Shown piece by piece: positions 42,990 to 54,213 of a DNA stretch of 64,000 bases (positions within the stretch are counted from its first letter, which is position 1; the number at the start of each line of letters is the position of its first letter). Made by a program: the position numbers and the translations under genes. Source of the stretch: 66-474 sp039923855 (GTDB lineage Bacteria > Pseudomonadota > Gammaproteobacteria > Xanthomonadales > Rhodanobacteraceae). The DNA lies in NCBI GenBank assembly GCA_039923855.1, contig JBDTBW010000080.1:35261-99260 (forward strand), in the 5' to 3' direction. A model generated the notes under the pieces. That model was given only the letters and a program-made list of their open reading frames with translations, did no database searches and was not told where the DNA came from.

Positions 42990-44153
42990 ATGTTTGAACT
43001 GGTCGAAAAACTCGCACCCAATGCGGTGATCAAGGTAATCGGGGTGGGCGGCGGCGGCGGCAACGCGGTCGGCCACATGGTCAATTCATCCATCGAGGGC
43101 GTGGAGTTCATCTGCGCCAACACCGATGCGCAGGCGCTCAGGATCTCCGGGGCGCGCACCACGCTGCAACTCGGCGCCAGCGTCACCAAGGGACTGGGCG
43201 CAGGCGCCAATCCGGAGCTTGGCCGTCAGGCCGCACTCGAGGATCGCGAACGCATCGTGGAAATGCTTGAGGGCGCCGACATGGTATTCATCACCTGCGG
43301 CATGGGCGGCGGCACCGGCACCGGCGCGGCGCCGGTGGTGGCGCAACTGGCCAAGGAGATGAACGTGCTGACGGTAGCGGTGGTCACCAAACCGTTTCCG
43401 TTCGAGGGGCGCCGGCGGATGCAGGTGGCGCTCAAGGGAATCGAGGATTTGCAGCAGTACGTCGACTCCCTGATTACGGTACCCAATGAAAAACTGCTCA
43501 CCGTGCTCGGTCGTGAGGTCACGCTGCTGAACGCCTTCAAGGCCGCCAACGATGTGCTGCAGGGGGCGGTGCAGGGCATCGCCGATCTCATCACTCGTCC
43601 GGGTCTGATCAACGTCGATTTTGCCGACGTGCGCACCGTAATGTCCGAAATGGGCATGGCGATGATGGGCACCGGCACCGCGCGTGGCGACGACCGCGCC
43701 CAGGCCGCCGCGGAAGGCGCGATCAACAACCCGCTGCTGGAGGACGTGAATCTCTCCGGCGCTTGCGGAATTCTGGTGAACGTGACCGCCGGCCCGAACC
43801 TCACCATGCGCGAGTTCGACGAGATCGGCCGGGTGGTGCACGACTTCGCCAGTGAAGACGCCACCGTGGTGCTTGGTACCGCGCTCGATCCGGAGATGCA
43901 GGACGACGTGCGGGTGACCGTGGTCGCCACCGGCTTGAACCGCGCCGCCGCGCGCGCGACCCTGCGCGCGGTGCCGGAAGTGGTGATCGCGCCACGGCCA
44001 CCGCGCGCGTTGCGCACCGGTACCGGCAACGAGGTGATCGACTACGCCGCGCCCGCCCGCGCGCAGCAGGCGCAAGCCAAACCCGAGGCTGCGGAATCGG
44101 CGATACAGGATTATCTAGACATCCCGGCGTTTCTCCGTCGTCAGGCCGACTGA
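42990..44153 (+). CDS. ftsZ: Cell division protein FtsZ
   Basis: FtsZ is the tubulin-like GTPase of the division ring. The 387-residue protein has VIGVGGGGGNAVGHMV, the tubulin signature GGGTGTGAAPVVA (residues about 107-119), NVDFADVRTVMSEMG and VNVTAGPNLTMREFDE. The variable linker is short, and the C-terminal peptide DYLDIPAFLRRQAD binds FtsA and other partners. A GGAGG site precedes the ATG. A strong terminator follows. Confidence 0.98.
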   Translation: MFELVEKLAPNAVIKVIGVGGGGGNAVGHMVNSSIEGVEFICANTDAQALRISGARTTLQLGASVTKGLGAGANPELGRQAALEDRERIVEMLEGADMVFITCGMGGGTGTGAAPVVAQLAKEMNVLTVAVVTKPFPFEGRRRMQVALKGIEDLQQYVDSLITVPNEKLLTVLGREVTLLNAFKAANDVLQGAVQGIADLITRPGLINVDFADVRTVMSEMGMAMMGTGTARGDDRAQAAAEGAINNPLLEDVNLSGACGILVNVTAGPNLTMREFDEIGRVVHDFASEDATVVLGTALDPEMQDDVRVTVVATGLNRAAARATLRAVPEVVIAPRPPRALRTGTGNEVIDYAAPARAQQAQAKPEAAESAIQDYLDIPAFLRRQAD

Positions 44154-44231
44154 AAGGCTTGCGAAACAGAGGCTTGGCGGCTGCCGCGCCGCCGGGCTTG
44201 CTTGCCGTCCGGATGCCCGGATGGTCGATAG

Positions 44232-44266
44232 TCGGCGCCGGATCCCGTCCCGGCGCCGATTATTTT
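44232..44266 (+). terminator. Rho-independent terminator after ftsZ
   Basis: A perfect 10-bp stem TCGGCGCCGG/CCGGCGCCGA with an eight-base loop is followed by TTATTTT. It lies 79 bases after the ftsZ stop and separates the dcw transcript from lpxC. Confidence 0.85.
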
Positions 44267-44412
44267 CCCAAGTTGGGGAACGATTTCTTTACATTCGGGT
44301 CAACCCTTGGAACCTTTTACCCGTTTAGTGACCTTATATTGGATACGCGACACAGGTTGGCAGGGGACGGCATCCCGCCGGGACGGCCGATAAACTAAAC
44401 GCGCAAGTTTGC

Positions 44413-44441
44413 TTTATTCCCCGTTGACCCTGTGCTAGCAT
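44413..44441 (+). promoter_or_regulatory. Possible promoter of lpxC
   Basis: TTTATT (44413-44418) and TAGCAT (44436-44441) are 17 bases apart, and the -10 is extended by TGC just before it. The start of lpxC is 44 bases downstream of the -10. The terminator upstream makes a separate promoter necessary. The -35 match is weak. Confidence 0.4.
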
Positions 44442-44484
44442 CCCCGCCGTCTTAGCGATGTTCTAACGAGTTTCCAACGAAAAA

Positions 44485-45396
44485 ATGATTAAACAGCGCA
44501 CGCTCAAGAACGTCATTCGGGCGACGGGCGTCGGTCTGCACACCGGCGACAAGGTCTATATGACGCTGCGTCCGGCGCCGGTGAACACCGGCATCGTGTT
44601 TCGCCGCGTCGATCTTGCCGAGCCGGTGCTGATTCCCTCGCGCTGCGAATTTGTTGGCGACACCTGTTTGTCGACCACGCTGGCCAAGGGCGACGCGCGC
44701 GTTTCTACCGTCGAGCATCTGCTCTCGGCGATGGCGGGGCTGGGTATCGACAACGCTTACGTGGATTTGTCCGCGGCGGAAGTGCCGATCATGGACGGCA
44801 GCGCCGGCCCGTTCGTGTTCCTGCTGCAATCGGCGGGGATCGAGGAGCAGGGCGCGGCCAAGCGTTTCATCCGCATCAAGAAGGCGATCAAGGTTGAAGA
44901 GGGCGACAAGTGGGCCCGCTTCGAGCCCTTCGACGGCTTCAAGGTCGGTTTCTCGATCGAGTTCCAGCATCCGATTTTCTCGCGCCGCTCCTCCGCCGCG
45001 GAGATCGACTTCTCCACCACCTCTTTCGTGAAAGAGGTATCCCGCGCGCGCACCTTCGGCTTCATGCGCGACATCGAAATGTTGCGCGAGCGGAATCTGG
45101 CATTGGGCGGCTCGATGGACAACGCGATCGTGCTGGATGACTATCGCGTGCTGAACGAGGACGGCCTGCGTTACGAGGACGAGTTCGTCAAACACAAGAT
45201 CCTCGACGCAATCGGCGATTTGTACCTGCTCGGCCATAGCCTGATCGGCGCGTTCTATGGCCACAAGTCCGGGCACAAATTGAACAACAAGTTGCTGCGC
45301 GCGCTGCTGGCCGACGTCAAGGCCTGGGAAGAAGTGAGCTTCGACGATCCCGCGCAGGCACCGATTTCCTACGCGCATCCCGCCCAAGCGATTTAA
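44485..45396 (+). CDS. lpxC: UDP-3-O-acyl-N-acetylglucosamine deacetylase LpxC
   Basis: LpxC is the zinc deacetylase that commits precursors to lipid A synthesis. The 303-residue protein has IKQRTLKNVIRATGVGLHTG, STVEHLLSAMAGLGIDNAYV (first zinc His), EIPIMDGSA-type VPIMDGSAGPFVFLL, DEFVKHKILDAIGDLYLLG (zinc His and Asp) and GHKSGHKLNNKLLRALL. It follows ftsZ as in most gammaproteobacteria. Its turnover is controlled by proteolysis in E. coli; nothing in this window bears on that. Confidence 0.97.
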   Translation: MIKQRTLKNVIRATGVGLHTGDKVYMTLRPAPVNTGIVFRRVDLAEPVLIPSRCEFVGDTCLSTTLAKGDARVSTVEHLLSAMAGLGIDNAYVDLSAAEVPIMDGSAGPFVFLLQSAGIEEQGAAKRFIRIKKAIKVEEGDKWARFEPFDGFKVGFSIEFQHPIFSRRSSAAEIDFSTTSFVKEVSRARTFGFMRDIEMLRERNLALGGSMDNAIVLDDYRVLNEDGLRYEDEFVKHKILDAIGDLYLLGHSLIGAFYGHKSGHKLNNKLLRALLADVKAWEEVSFDDPAQAPISYAHPAQAI

Positions 45397-45437
45397 ATAA
45401 CGCGGCTTCTGCGTTAGGGAGCCAAGGCCGGGTGGTC

Positions 45438-45487
45438 GCAAGCAGCCATCCTGGCGCAGCCTTCTGATCGGCATCCCTGCCTCACCC
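45438..45487. repeat. 50-bp dispersed repeat 3' of lpxC
   Basis: This segment, containing CTTCTGATCGGCATCCCTGC and CTCACCC, matches 55103-55150 with about ten differences. Both copies are downstream of genes on the plus strand (lpxC and the GSGD-repeat protein). Confidence 0.65.
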
Positions 45488-45640
45488 GGATCCCGCGCGG
45501 TCTGCGATCCGACGCAGACCGCAAGCGCGCGAGATTCGATCCTTTCGCCCGTCGTGGGTTAGCCGTGGGCGCATTGCCGTGCTATAAAGGCCGTTCCGCC
45601 GAGTTCGCAGCGGTGGAATTGATGGCCGCCGCGCGTTGCA

Positions 45641-46108
45641 TCACGGCGCACCATCGGCTTCGGCGATGGATGCCATCTCCAGGAAAAGGGCCCGCAGATC
45701 AGGGTCCGCCACGGTTCTCGCGGCCGCGCGCAGGTGTTGCGCTGAGGCGCGCGAAAGTGGCAGAGAAGAGGCGATCGGCTCCGGCTTCAACGGCGGCGCC
45801 GGAACAATTTTGACGATGACCGAGTCGGCTTGCACGCCGAGCGCGCGCAAGGCGGCGAGGATTTGCGCGTTCGCCATGCGCACCCGCGCGGCCCATGCCG
45901 GAGAAGGAGCCAGCAGCACCGCGCGGCCGTCGCGCAGATCGGCCAGACGGATCTGCTGATCCAGCGGCGGCGGCAACGATTGCCGCAGACGCCGGTCCAG
46001 ATCGTCGCGTTTGCGCGCCTGCGCGGCCAGTTCGGCCACGGCCGCGTGTTGCGCCGCAGGCTTGGGGCCGCGGGCATCGCGGGGCGGGAAAGAGCTACCG
46101 GAAGGCAT
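45641..46108 (-). CDS. dciA: DciA-like protein (DUF721), helicase-loading factor
   Basis: DciA loads the replicative helicase DnaB in bacteria without DnaC. The 155-residue protein from ATG 46108 has AAVAELAAQARKRDDLDRRL, QSLPPPLDQQIRLADLRDGR and AVLLAPSPAWAARVRMANAQ, the KH-like DUF721 core, and ends in a helical, Ala/Leu-rich tail. A longer in-frame start (46258) would overlap the divergent peptidase gene. Location between lpxC and secA is conserved in Pseudomonas and Xanthomonas relatives. Confidence 0.82.
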   Translation of the reverse strand: MPSGSSFPPRDARGPKPAAQHAAVAELAAQARKRDDLDRRLRQSLPPPLDQQIRLADLRDGRAVLLAPSPAWAARVRMANAQILAALRALGVQADSVIVKIVPAPPLKPEPIASSLPLSRASAQHLRAAARTVADPDLRALFLEMASIAEADGAP

Positions 46109-46136
46109 GAATGAACTTGCTGGAAACCAGACCGAC

Positions 46137-47081
46137 ATGACCATGATACTCGTCGCGCGCTCGCAAAAAGCGCGCAAATCGGCAGACGATGCCGTTGTTT
46201 GTCCGCGGACCCGTCGGCGAGTTACCGCGTTCACCGCCGCCGCGATGCTGGGTTGCACGGCGCTGGGAATGGCCTACACCCTCGTTTTCGCCAGTCCCCG
46301 CGATCACGCATTGGGTCAGATCGCCGATCTGCATGCGCAAGTGGCGAGCCAGAAAACCCAGCTCGAGCAGGTGCGCCAGTCCGCGCAGCGCGACATGGAT
46401 GCGATGACGGTCAAGCTGGGCGAGCTGCAGGCGCAGTCGATCCGGCTGGACGCATTGGGCCAACGGCTGACCGAGGTCGGCAAGCTCGACCAGAACGAAT
46501 TCGACTTCGCGCATGCTCCCGCATTGGGCGGCCCGGAACAAAGCGTGTCGCCGGCGTCGTTGCCGCCGAATCTCGACGCCAGTCTGGACGCGCTGCGGAT
46601 TCGGTTCGACCACCAGCAGACCCAGCTTGGCGTTCTGTCGGACCTTTTGATGAACCGCCAGGTCGACGCGCGGGTCAAACCTACCGGCATGCCGGTGACG
46701 GATGGTTATATCGCTTCCTACTTTGGTATGCGGCCGGACCCGTTCAATGGCCATCGCGATTTTCATCCGGGCCTCGACATCGACGTTCCGATGGGCAGCC
46801 CGGTGCACGCCGTCGCGGATGGGGTGATCACCTACGCAGGGGTGCGCAGCGGTTATGGCAACGTGGTCGAGATCGACCACGGCAATGGTTACATGACCCG
46901 CTACGCGCACAACAGCAAGTTGCTGGTTCACGTCGGCGAGCGCGTGCACGCCGGAGATGTGATCTCGGACGTCGGCTCGACCGGGCGCTCGACCGGCCCA
47001 CATGTGCATTTCGAGGTGTGGGACCACGGCCGGGTGGTCAACCCGCTGGCATTTGTGCGTAGTCATCGTCAGGTGTTCTGA
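46137..47081 (+). CDS. M23 (LytM-type) peptidase
   Basis: The 314-residue protein has an N-terminal membrane segment (VTAFTAAAMLGCTALGMAYTLVF), a coiled coil (ALGQIADLHAQVASQKTQLE onward) and a C-terminal M23 domain with GHRDFHPGLDIDVPMGSPV (HxxxD zinc ligands) and GPHVHFEVW (HxH). The intact ligands suggest an active peptidoglycan endopeptidase in the periplasm, though coiled-coil members can also act as activators. ATG 46137 is chosen; 46107 and 46143 are alternatives. It is divergent from dciA and lies just before secA. Confidence 0.88.
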   Translation: MTMILVARSQKARKSADDAVVCPRTRRRVTAFTAAAMLGCTALGMAYTLVFASPRDHALGQIADLHAQVASQKTQLEQVRQSAQRDMDAMTVKLGELQAQSIRLDALGQRLTEVGKLDQNEFDFAHAPALGGPEQSVSPASLPPNLDASLDALRIRFDHQQTQLGVLSDLLMNRQVDARVKPTGMPVTDGYIASYFGMRPDPFNGHRDFHPGLDIDVPMGSPVHAVADGVITYAGVRSGYGNVVEIDHGNGYMTRYAHNSKLLVHVGERVHAGDVISDVGSTGRSTGPHVHFEVWDHGRVVNPLAFVRSHRQVF

Positions 47082-47230
47082 CGTACGCCGCCGACCGTTG
47101 CCGGTGGCCTTGAAACCATCGCTGCCGGCCGCCATTGCTTTGCGGCAGACGTGCGCGCCACGTATCATGGCTGTTTGCGCCGCGCGCCGCGCAGCGTTGA
47201 CCCTTCCCCTTGCCGCGGTCCTTTTCGCCG

Positions 47231-49993
<2,763 letters not shown>

Positions 49994-50013
49994 TTTTTTT
50001 CGGGATCCAGCTC

Positions 50014-50280
50014 TTTCGCATGTTGCCTTGGTTCCGCTCGCTGCGCGAGCGGGTTACTGTCCTTTCGGGGAAAGTAACCAAAGCCATTGCGCGCGGGCAT
50101 GACGGTCTCGACAACATCGTGTTGTCTCGACTGCCCTGCGCTTCTCGCGCCAAGCGGGCCGGCGCGAACTCCTACATCCCTGTAGTCGAACATGCGCGCC
50201 TTGCTCCCGCTTGGCGCTCTGATGCTCGGCGTAATGCACGGCGCTGGAAGCTCGCTCGTTGACGGCCGTCCTTGGCCTGA
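50014..50280 (+). repeat. 267-bp structured repeat, copy S, 3' of secA
   Basis: Several nested stems can be drawn: CGCTCG/CGAGCG near 50036, GGTTACT (50052)/AGTAACC (50073), GACAAC/GTTGTC near 50110, CTAC (50172)/GTAG (50182) and CGCCAAGCGGG (50148)/CCCGCTTGGCG (50206). A homologous 268-bp copy is at 59187-59454, 3' of tesA. Stem bases that differ between copies mostly change in pairs. No open reading frame is conserved. Confidence 0.75.
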
Positions 50281-50340
50281 GTCTTGGAAAATCTAGAAGC
50301 ATGAAAGCGCGATGCGTAAAGGCACCATTAGAATGAAAGA

Positions 50341-50898
50341 ATGCCTGAACGTCCTCTCATCCACGCCACCCGCCGCGCCGACAACAGCCGCTTCCTGCGC
50401 GTCGAGGAAATCGATCTCGAGTTTTCCAACGGCGAACGCCGGACCTACGAGCGGCTGGCCGGCTCGGGTCTGGGTGCGGTGATCATCGTGCCGATGCTCG
50501 ACCCCGACACCGTGCTGCTGGTACGCGAATACGGCGTGGGTCTGGATCGTTACGAGCTCGGACTGCCCAAGGGACGGCTCGACCGCGATGAAACCGTGGA
50601 GCAGGGCGCCAATCGCGAGTTGAAAGAGGAGATCGGTTACGGCGCGCGCGAGTTGCGCATCCTCACCACGTTGTCCCTCTCGCCGGCCTATATGACTCAT
50701 TTGAGCCATGTCGTGCTGGCACGCGAGCTATATCCTGAACGCCTGCCCGGTGACGAGCCGGAACAACTCGAAGTCGTGCCATGGAAATTGTCGGAGCTGC
50801 ACGCGCTGGTTGCGCGCGATGACGTGACCGAAGGGCGCTCGATCGCCGCATTGTTTATTGCTCGCGAGTTTCTCGCCGGTCGTTTTGGAAACCTCTGA
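50341..50898 (+). CDS. nudE: ADP-compounds hydrolase NudE
   Basis: NudE is a Nudix hydrolase of ADP-ribose, Ap3A and NADH. The 185-residue protein has the complete Nudix box GRLDRDETVEQGANRELKEE followed by IGYGAREL (residues about 78-105), and YMTHLSHVVLARELYPERL. Its neighbour cysQ, whose product acts on related nucleotides, is also nearby in E. coli. It is bracketed by two structured repeats, and its TGA stop (50896-50898) lies inside the arm of the second. Confidence 0.9.
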   Translation: MPERPLIHATRRADNSRFLRVEEIDLEFSNGERRTYERLAGSGLGAVIIVPMLDPDTVLLVREYGVGLDRYELGLPKGRLDRDETVEQGANRELKEEIGYGARELRILTTLSLSPAYMTHLSHVVLARELYPERLPGDEPEQLEVVPWKLSELHALVARDDVTEGRSIAALFIAREFLAGRFGNL

Positions 50899-51021
50899 AA
50901 GCTACTGCGCTTGCATGTCGCGCGCCGGCGGTGCTCGGAATCCTCATGTACTGACGTGTACACTCCGGTTCCTGCGCTCCGGCGGCGCGCAACCTGTCTT
51001 CGCTCGCTACGCTTTCAGAGG
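50892..51021 (+). repeat. 130-bp palindromic repeat, copy 2, 3' of nudE
   Basis: Outer arms CCTCTGAAAGC and GCTTTCAGAGG pair; inside are CTACTGCGCTTGCATGTC against GACAGGTTGCG-type sequence and CGCGCGCCGG against CCGGCGGCGCGC. The sequence matches copy 1 (20798-20973, opposite strand) except the outer arms differ, and a 46-base central piece is absent. The nudE stop codon is part of the left arm. Confidence 0.8.
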
Positions 51022-51055
51022 CTCCCAATCCCCGTGATACATATGGGCGCTGACC

Positions 51056-51868
51056 ATGAGTGAATTGGAGCGCATCGGCCGCGAAGTTCGCGCCTTGGCG
51101 CGCCGCGCCGGTGCCGCGATCATCGATATCTATTCGGGCACGTTTTCGGTCGAGCGCAAGGCCGACGATTCGCCACTCACCGCCGCGGACATGGCCGCGC
51201 ACCGCGTGATCATCGATGGCTTGTGTGCGTTGACGCCGGACATCCCGGTGCTATCGGAGGAATCGGCCGGCGTCGATTGGTCGACAAGAAAAACCTGGGC
51301 GCGTTACTGGCTGGTTGATCCACTCGATGGCACGCGCGAATTCGTCAAGCGCAACGGCGAGTTCACCGTCAACATCGCGCTGATCGAGGACCACGCGCCG
51401 GTGTTGGGCGTGGTGCTTGCGCCGGTCGGCGGCGAATTGTATTTCGCCAGCAACGACGCGGGCGCTTTCGTCGAACTCGCGCCCGGCGCGATGCCTCGGC
51501 CGATCGAAACGCGCGCGGCGGCCGCAACGCCGATCATCGCCGGCAGCCGGTCGCACGGTAACGAACGCCAGACACGCATGCTTGCGCGGCTGGGCGAACA
51601 TCGCTTGATATCGTTGGGATCGTCATTGAAGTTCTGCCTGATCGCGCGCGGTGAGGCGGATGTCTATCTGCGCCTGGGACCTACCTCGGAATGGGATACC
51701 GCCGCGGCGCAGTGCGTGCTGGAACAGGCGGGCGGCGCTGTACTCGATCTTGCTGGCGCGCCATTACGCTACAACGCCAAGGAATCGCTGCTCAATCCGG
51801 AATTTATCGCGATGGGCGATGCGTCGACGGATTGGTTGGCGCGGATGGATTTGAAACGAGGGGAATGA
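51056..51868 (+). CDS. cysQ: 3'(2'),5'-bisphosphate nucleotidase CysQ
   Basis: CysQ removes the phosphate from 3'-phosphoadenosine 5'-phosphate, a by-product of sulfate assimilation. The 270-residue protein belongs to the inositol monophosphatase family: metal motifs DDSPLTAADMAAHRVI, LSEESAGVDW, WLVDPLDGTREFVKRNGEF and SEWDTAAAQCVLEQAGG. The start has no strong ribosome site. It overlaps the phospholipase D-like gene by ATGA. Confidence 0.94.
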   Translation: MSELERIGREVRALARRAGAAIIDIYSGTFSVERKADDSPLTAADMAAHRVIIDGLCALTPDIPVLSEESAGVDWSTRKTWARYWLVDPLDGTREFVKRNGEFTVNIALIEDHAPVLGVVLAPVGGELYFASNDAGAFVELAPGAMPRPIETRAAAATPIIAGSRSHGNERQTRMLARLGEHRLISLGSSLKFCLIARGEADVYLRLGPTSEWDTAAAQCVLEQAGGAVLDLAGAPLRYNAKESLLNPEFIAMGDASTDWLARMDLKRGE

Positions 51869-53139
51869 TCATGATCTGGCTGATTGTGGCGCTGGTTTGC
51901 GTGGGCACCGCGCTGGCAGTGGTGATCGGGCTCAATTTCGTCGCTCCGGAAAAGCGCGTCCAACACAAGATCGCGCACACTTATGACGCGGCCGATCCGC
52001 AATTCCGCCGCGAAATGGACGCGCTGCTCGGGCCCGCGGTGCTGGGCGGCAACCGGATCGAGGATCTGCAGAATGGCGAGCGGATTTTCCCGCCGATGCT
52101 GGAAGCGATCGCCTCTGCGCGATCCAGCATCACATTCGAGACTTTCATCTACTGGTCCGGCGCGATTGGACGCAAATTCGCCGACGCGCTGACCGAGCGC
52201 GCGCGTGCCGGGGTGCGCGTGCACGTGCTGCTGGATTGGGTCGGCAGCGACAAGATGAAAAAAAAGCTCTTGCAACAAATGGCCGACGCCGGCGTCGCGG
52301 TGCAGCGCTATCACCCCTTGAACCTGCGCAACCTGTCGCGCATGGACAATCGCACCCACCGCAAGTTGCTGGTGGTGGATGGCACGCTCGGGTTCACCGG
52401 CGGCGTGGGTATCGCCGACAACTGGGAAGGTGACGCGCAAGATCCGGATCACTGGCGCGATTCGCATTTCCGGATCGAAGGGCCGGTGGTCGCCCAGGTG
52501 CAGTCGGTGTTCATGGACAACTGGATCAAGACCACGGGCGAAGTGCTGCAGGGCGAAAAATATTTTCCCGCGCTGCATTCCGTCGGCGACATGCAAGCAC
52601 AAATGTTTTCCAGCTCGCCGCGCGGCGGCAGCGAGAGCATGCAACTGATGTATCTGGTGGCAATCACCGCGGCCGTGAAATCGATCGACCTGGCGGAATC
52701 GTACTTCGTGCCGGACGCGTTGACGCGCAAGACCCTGGTACAGGCCGCAGGGCGCGGTGTGCGTATCCGGGTCATCACGCCCGGCGATCACATCGACACC
52801 CAGACCGTGCGCCAGGCTTCGCGCACGTGTTGGGAGGAATTGCTGAAAGCCGGCATCGAGATACACGAGTTCGAGCCGACCATGAACCACTGCAAGATCA
52901 TGCTGATCGACGGCTTGCTGGCCTCTGTCGGCTCGACCAACTTCGACAACCGCTCCTTCGCGCTCAACGACGAGGCCAATCTCAACGTCTACGATCGCGG
53001 CTTCGTCGAACGTTTGACGCAGGTCTTTGAACGGGATTTGCAGCGTTGCAAGCGCATTACACTCCAGGCCTGGCAACGAAGACCGTGGCACGAGCGCGCG
53101 CGCGAAAGGGTTTCGTCATTGTTCTCCCCGCAATTGTGA
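51865..53139 (+). CDS. Phospholipase D-family protein, cardiolipin synthase-like
   Basis: The 424-residue protein has one N-terminal membrane segment (IWLIVALVCVGTALAVVIGL) and two PLD catalytic motifs, NRTHRKLLVVDG (near residue 165) and MNHCKIMLIDG (near 340), each followed by GST/GFTGG-like turns. This matches ClsA/ClsB-type cardiolipin synthases, which link two phosphatidylglycerols. Other PLD hydrolases are possible. It starts at the ATGA overlap with cysQ (a second ATG lies six bases later) and its end overlaps mazG by GTGA. Confidence 0.86.
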   Translation: MIMIWLIVALVCVGTALAVVIGLNFVAPEKRVQHKIAHTYDAADPQFRREMDALLGPAVLGGNRIEDLQNGERIFPPMLEAIASARSSITFETFIYWSGAIGRKFADALTERARAGVRVHVLLDWVGSDKMKKKLLQQMADAGVAVQRYHPLNLRNLSRMDNRTHRKLLVVDGTLGFTGGVGIADNWEGDAQDPDHWRDSHFRIEGPVVAQVQSVFMDNWIKTTGEVLQGEKYFPALHSVGDMQAQMFSSSPRGGSESMQLMYLVAITAAVKSIDLAESYFVPDALTRKTLVQAAGRGVRIRVITPGDHIDTQTVRQASRTCWEELLKAGIEIHEFEPTMNHCKIMLIDGLLASVGSTNFDNRSFALNDEANLNVYDRGFVERLTQVFERDLQRCKRITLQAWQRRPWHERARERVSSLFSPQL

Positions 53140-54035
53140 GCGCGGGCGTGGACGTCAGCGGCAGCGCGGGGCGCCTCGGTGAATTGCTGGCGATCATGGC
53201 GCGCCTGCGCGATCCGGATCGCGGCTGCCCGTGGGACATCCAACAGGATTTCGCTTCGATCGCGCCTTACACCATAGAGGAAGCCTACGAAGTCGCCGAC
53301 GCGATCGAGCGCCGCGATTTCGACGCGTTGCGCGACGAGCTGGGCGACCTGCTGTTCCAGGTGATCTTCCATGCGCGCATGGCCGAAGAAGCCGGGCATT
53401 TCGATTTTGCCGGCGTAGTCGAGGCGATTGCCGATAAATTCACGCGTCGGCATCCGCATGTGTTCGGTGAAAAGGGGTCAGAGTCATTTTCCACGGAGCG
53501 TTCCGGGAACAAGCCGGGATCATCTGCAGCCGAAAACATGACTCTGACCCCTTTTCGCGATGCGGGAGAACAGGCGCGCGCGTGGGAAACGATCAAGACC
53601 GCCGAGCGCGTAGGCAAGAACGAAAACGACACCAGCGCGCTGGCCGGTATCGCGCGCGGATTGCCGGAATGGCGTCGCGCGTTGAAATTGCAGCAGCGCG
53701 CGGCCAGCGTCGGTTTCGACTGGCCCGGGCCGCAGCCGGTGCTGGACAAGCTCGCTGAAGAGATCGAGGAAGTGCGCGCGGAATTCGCCGGCGCTTGCGA
53801 CCACGACCGCATCGAAGACGAAATCGGCGACGTGCTGTTCGTGATCGCCAATCTGGCAAGACACGCGAAAATAGATCCCGCACATGCGCTGCGCCGTGCC
53901 AACGCCAAGTTCGAGCGCCGTTTCCGGCGCATGGAAACACTCGCCGCCGAAGCCGGCGAAACACTCGACGGCAAATCACTGGCCGAACAGGACGCACTGT
54001 GGGATCGCGCCAAGGCGGAGGAGCGCCATGACTGA
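53136..54035 (+). CDS. mazG: Nucleoside triphosphate pyrophosphohydrolase MazG, with in-frame repeat insertion
   Basis: MazG hydrolyses nucleoside triphosphates to monophosphates. Both MazG domains are present: LGELLAIMARLRDPDRGCPWD with YTIEEAYEVADAIE and DELGDLLFQVIFHARMAEE, and later KLAEEIEEVRAEF with DEIGDVLFVIANLARH. Between HPHVFGE and FRDAGEQARAWE there is an extra 28 residues encoded by a palindromic element at 53470-53555. The start is set at GTG 53136, in the GTGA overlap. Length is 299, against about 263-275 for relatives. Confidence 0.94.
   Translation: MSAGVDVSGSAGRLGELLAIMARLRDPDRGCPWDIQQDFASIAPYTIEEAYEVADAIERRDFDALRDELGDLLFQVIFHARMAEEAGHFDFAGVVEAIADKFTRRHPHVFGEKGSESFSTERSGNKPGSSAAENMTLTPFRDAGEQARAWETIKTAERVGKNENDTSALAGIARGLPEWRRALKLQQRAASVGFDWPGPQPVLDKLAEEIEEVRAEFAGACDHDRIEDEIGDVLFVIANLARHAKIDPAHALRRANAKFERRFRRMETLAAEAGETLDGKSLAEQDALWDRAKAEERHD
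53470..53555. repeat. Inverted GGGGTCAGAGTCA repeat inside mazG
   Basis: AAAAGGGGTCAGAGTCATTT (from 53470) and AACATGACTCTGACCCCTTT (ending near 53555) form the arms of an 86-bp palindrome with a 40-base centre. AAAGGGGTCAGAGTC-type arms are, as I recall, widespread intergenic sequences in gammaproteobacteria, sometimes near REP-associated transposase genes. Here the unit is in frame and translated. Confidence 0.88.
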
Positions 54036-54159
54036 CCCGTCGTGGCAAGCGCGTAGCGCTTGGTGGGTGAAGGGCCGCCAAGATTTACAACTGCAGGGTG
54101 CACGCGGAAATTCGTGGCCATGTCGCGACCCTGCCATCAGTCACGGCGCGCGTGGCTAA
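54028..54159 (+). CDS. Very short possible gene overlapping the mazG end
   Basis: A 43-codon frame starts at ATG 54028, inside the last codons of mazG, and ends at TAA. The product (MTDPSWQARSAWWVKGRQD at the start) is Trp- and Arg-rich and resembles nothing I recognise. The overlap suggests coupling, but chance is equally likely. Confidence 0.2.
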   Translation: MTDPSWQARSAWWVKGRQDLQLQGARGNSWPCRDPAISHGARG

Positions 54160-54213
54160 ACGTTGCGGGATACTTGTGCATCTGATTCGTATTGCCGATC
54201 GGGAGTGAACACC

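Noticed and set aside
47082..47230. secM-like regulator upstream of secA
   Set aside because: The gap is short and contains no signal-bearing frame with a stalling motif.
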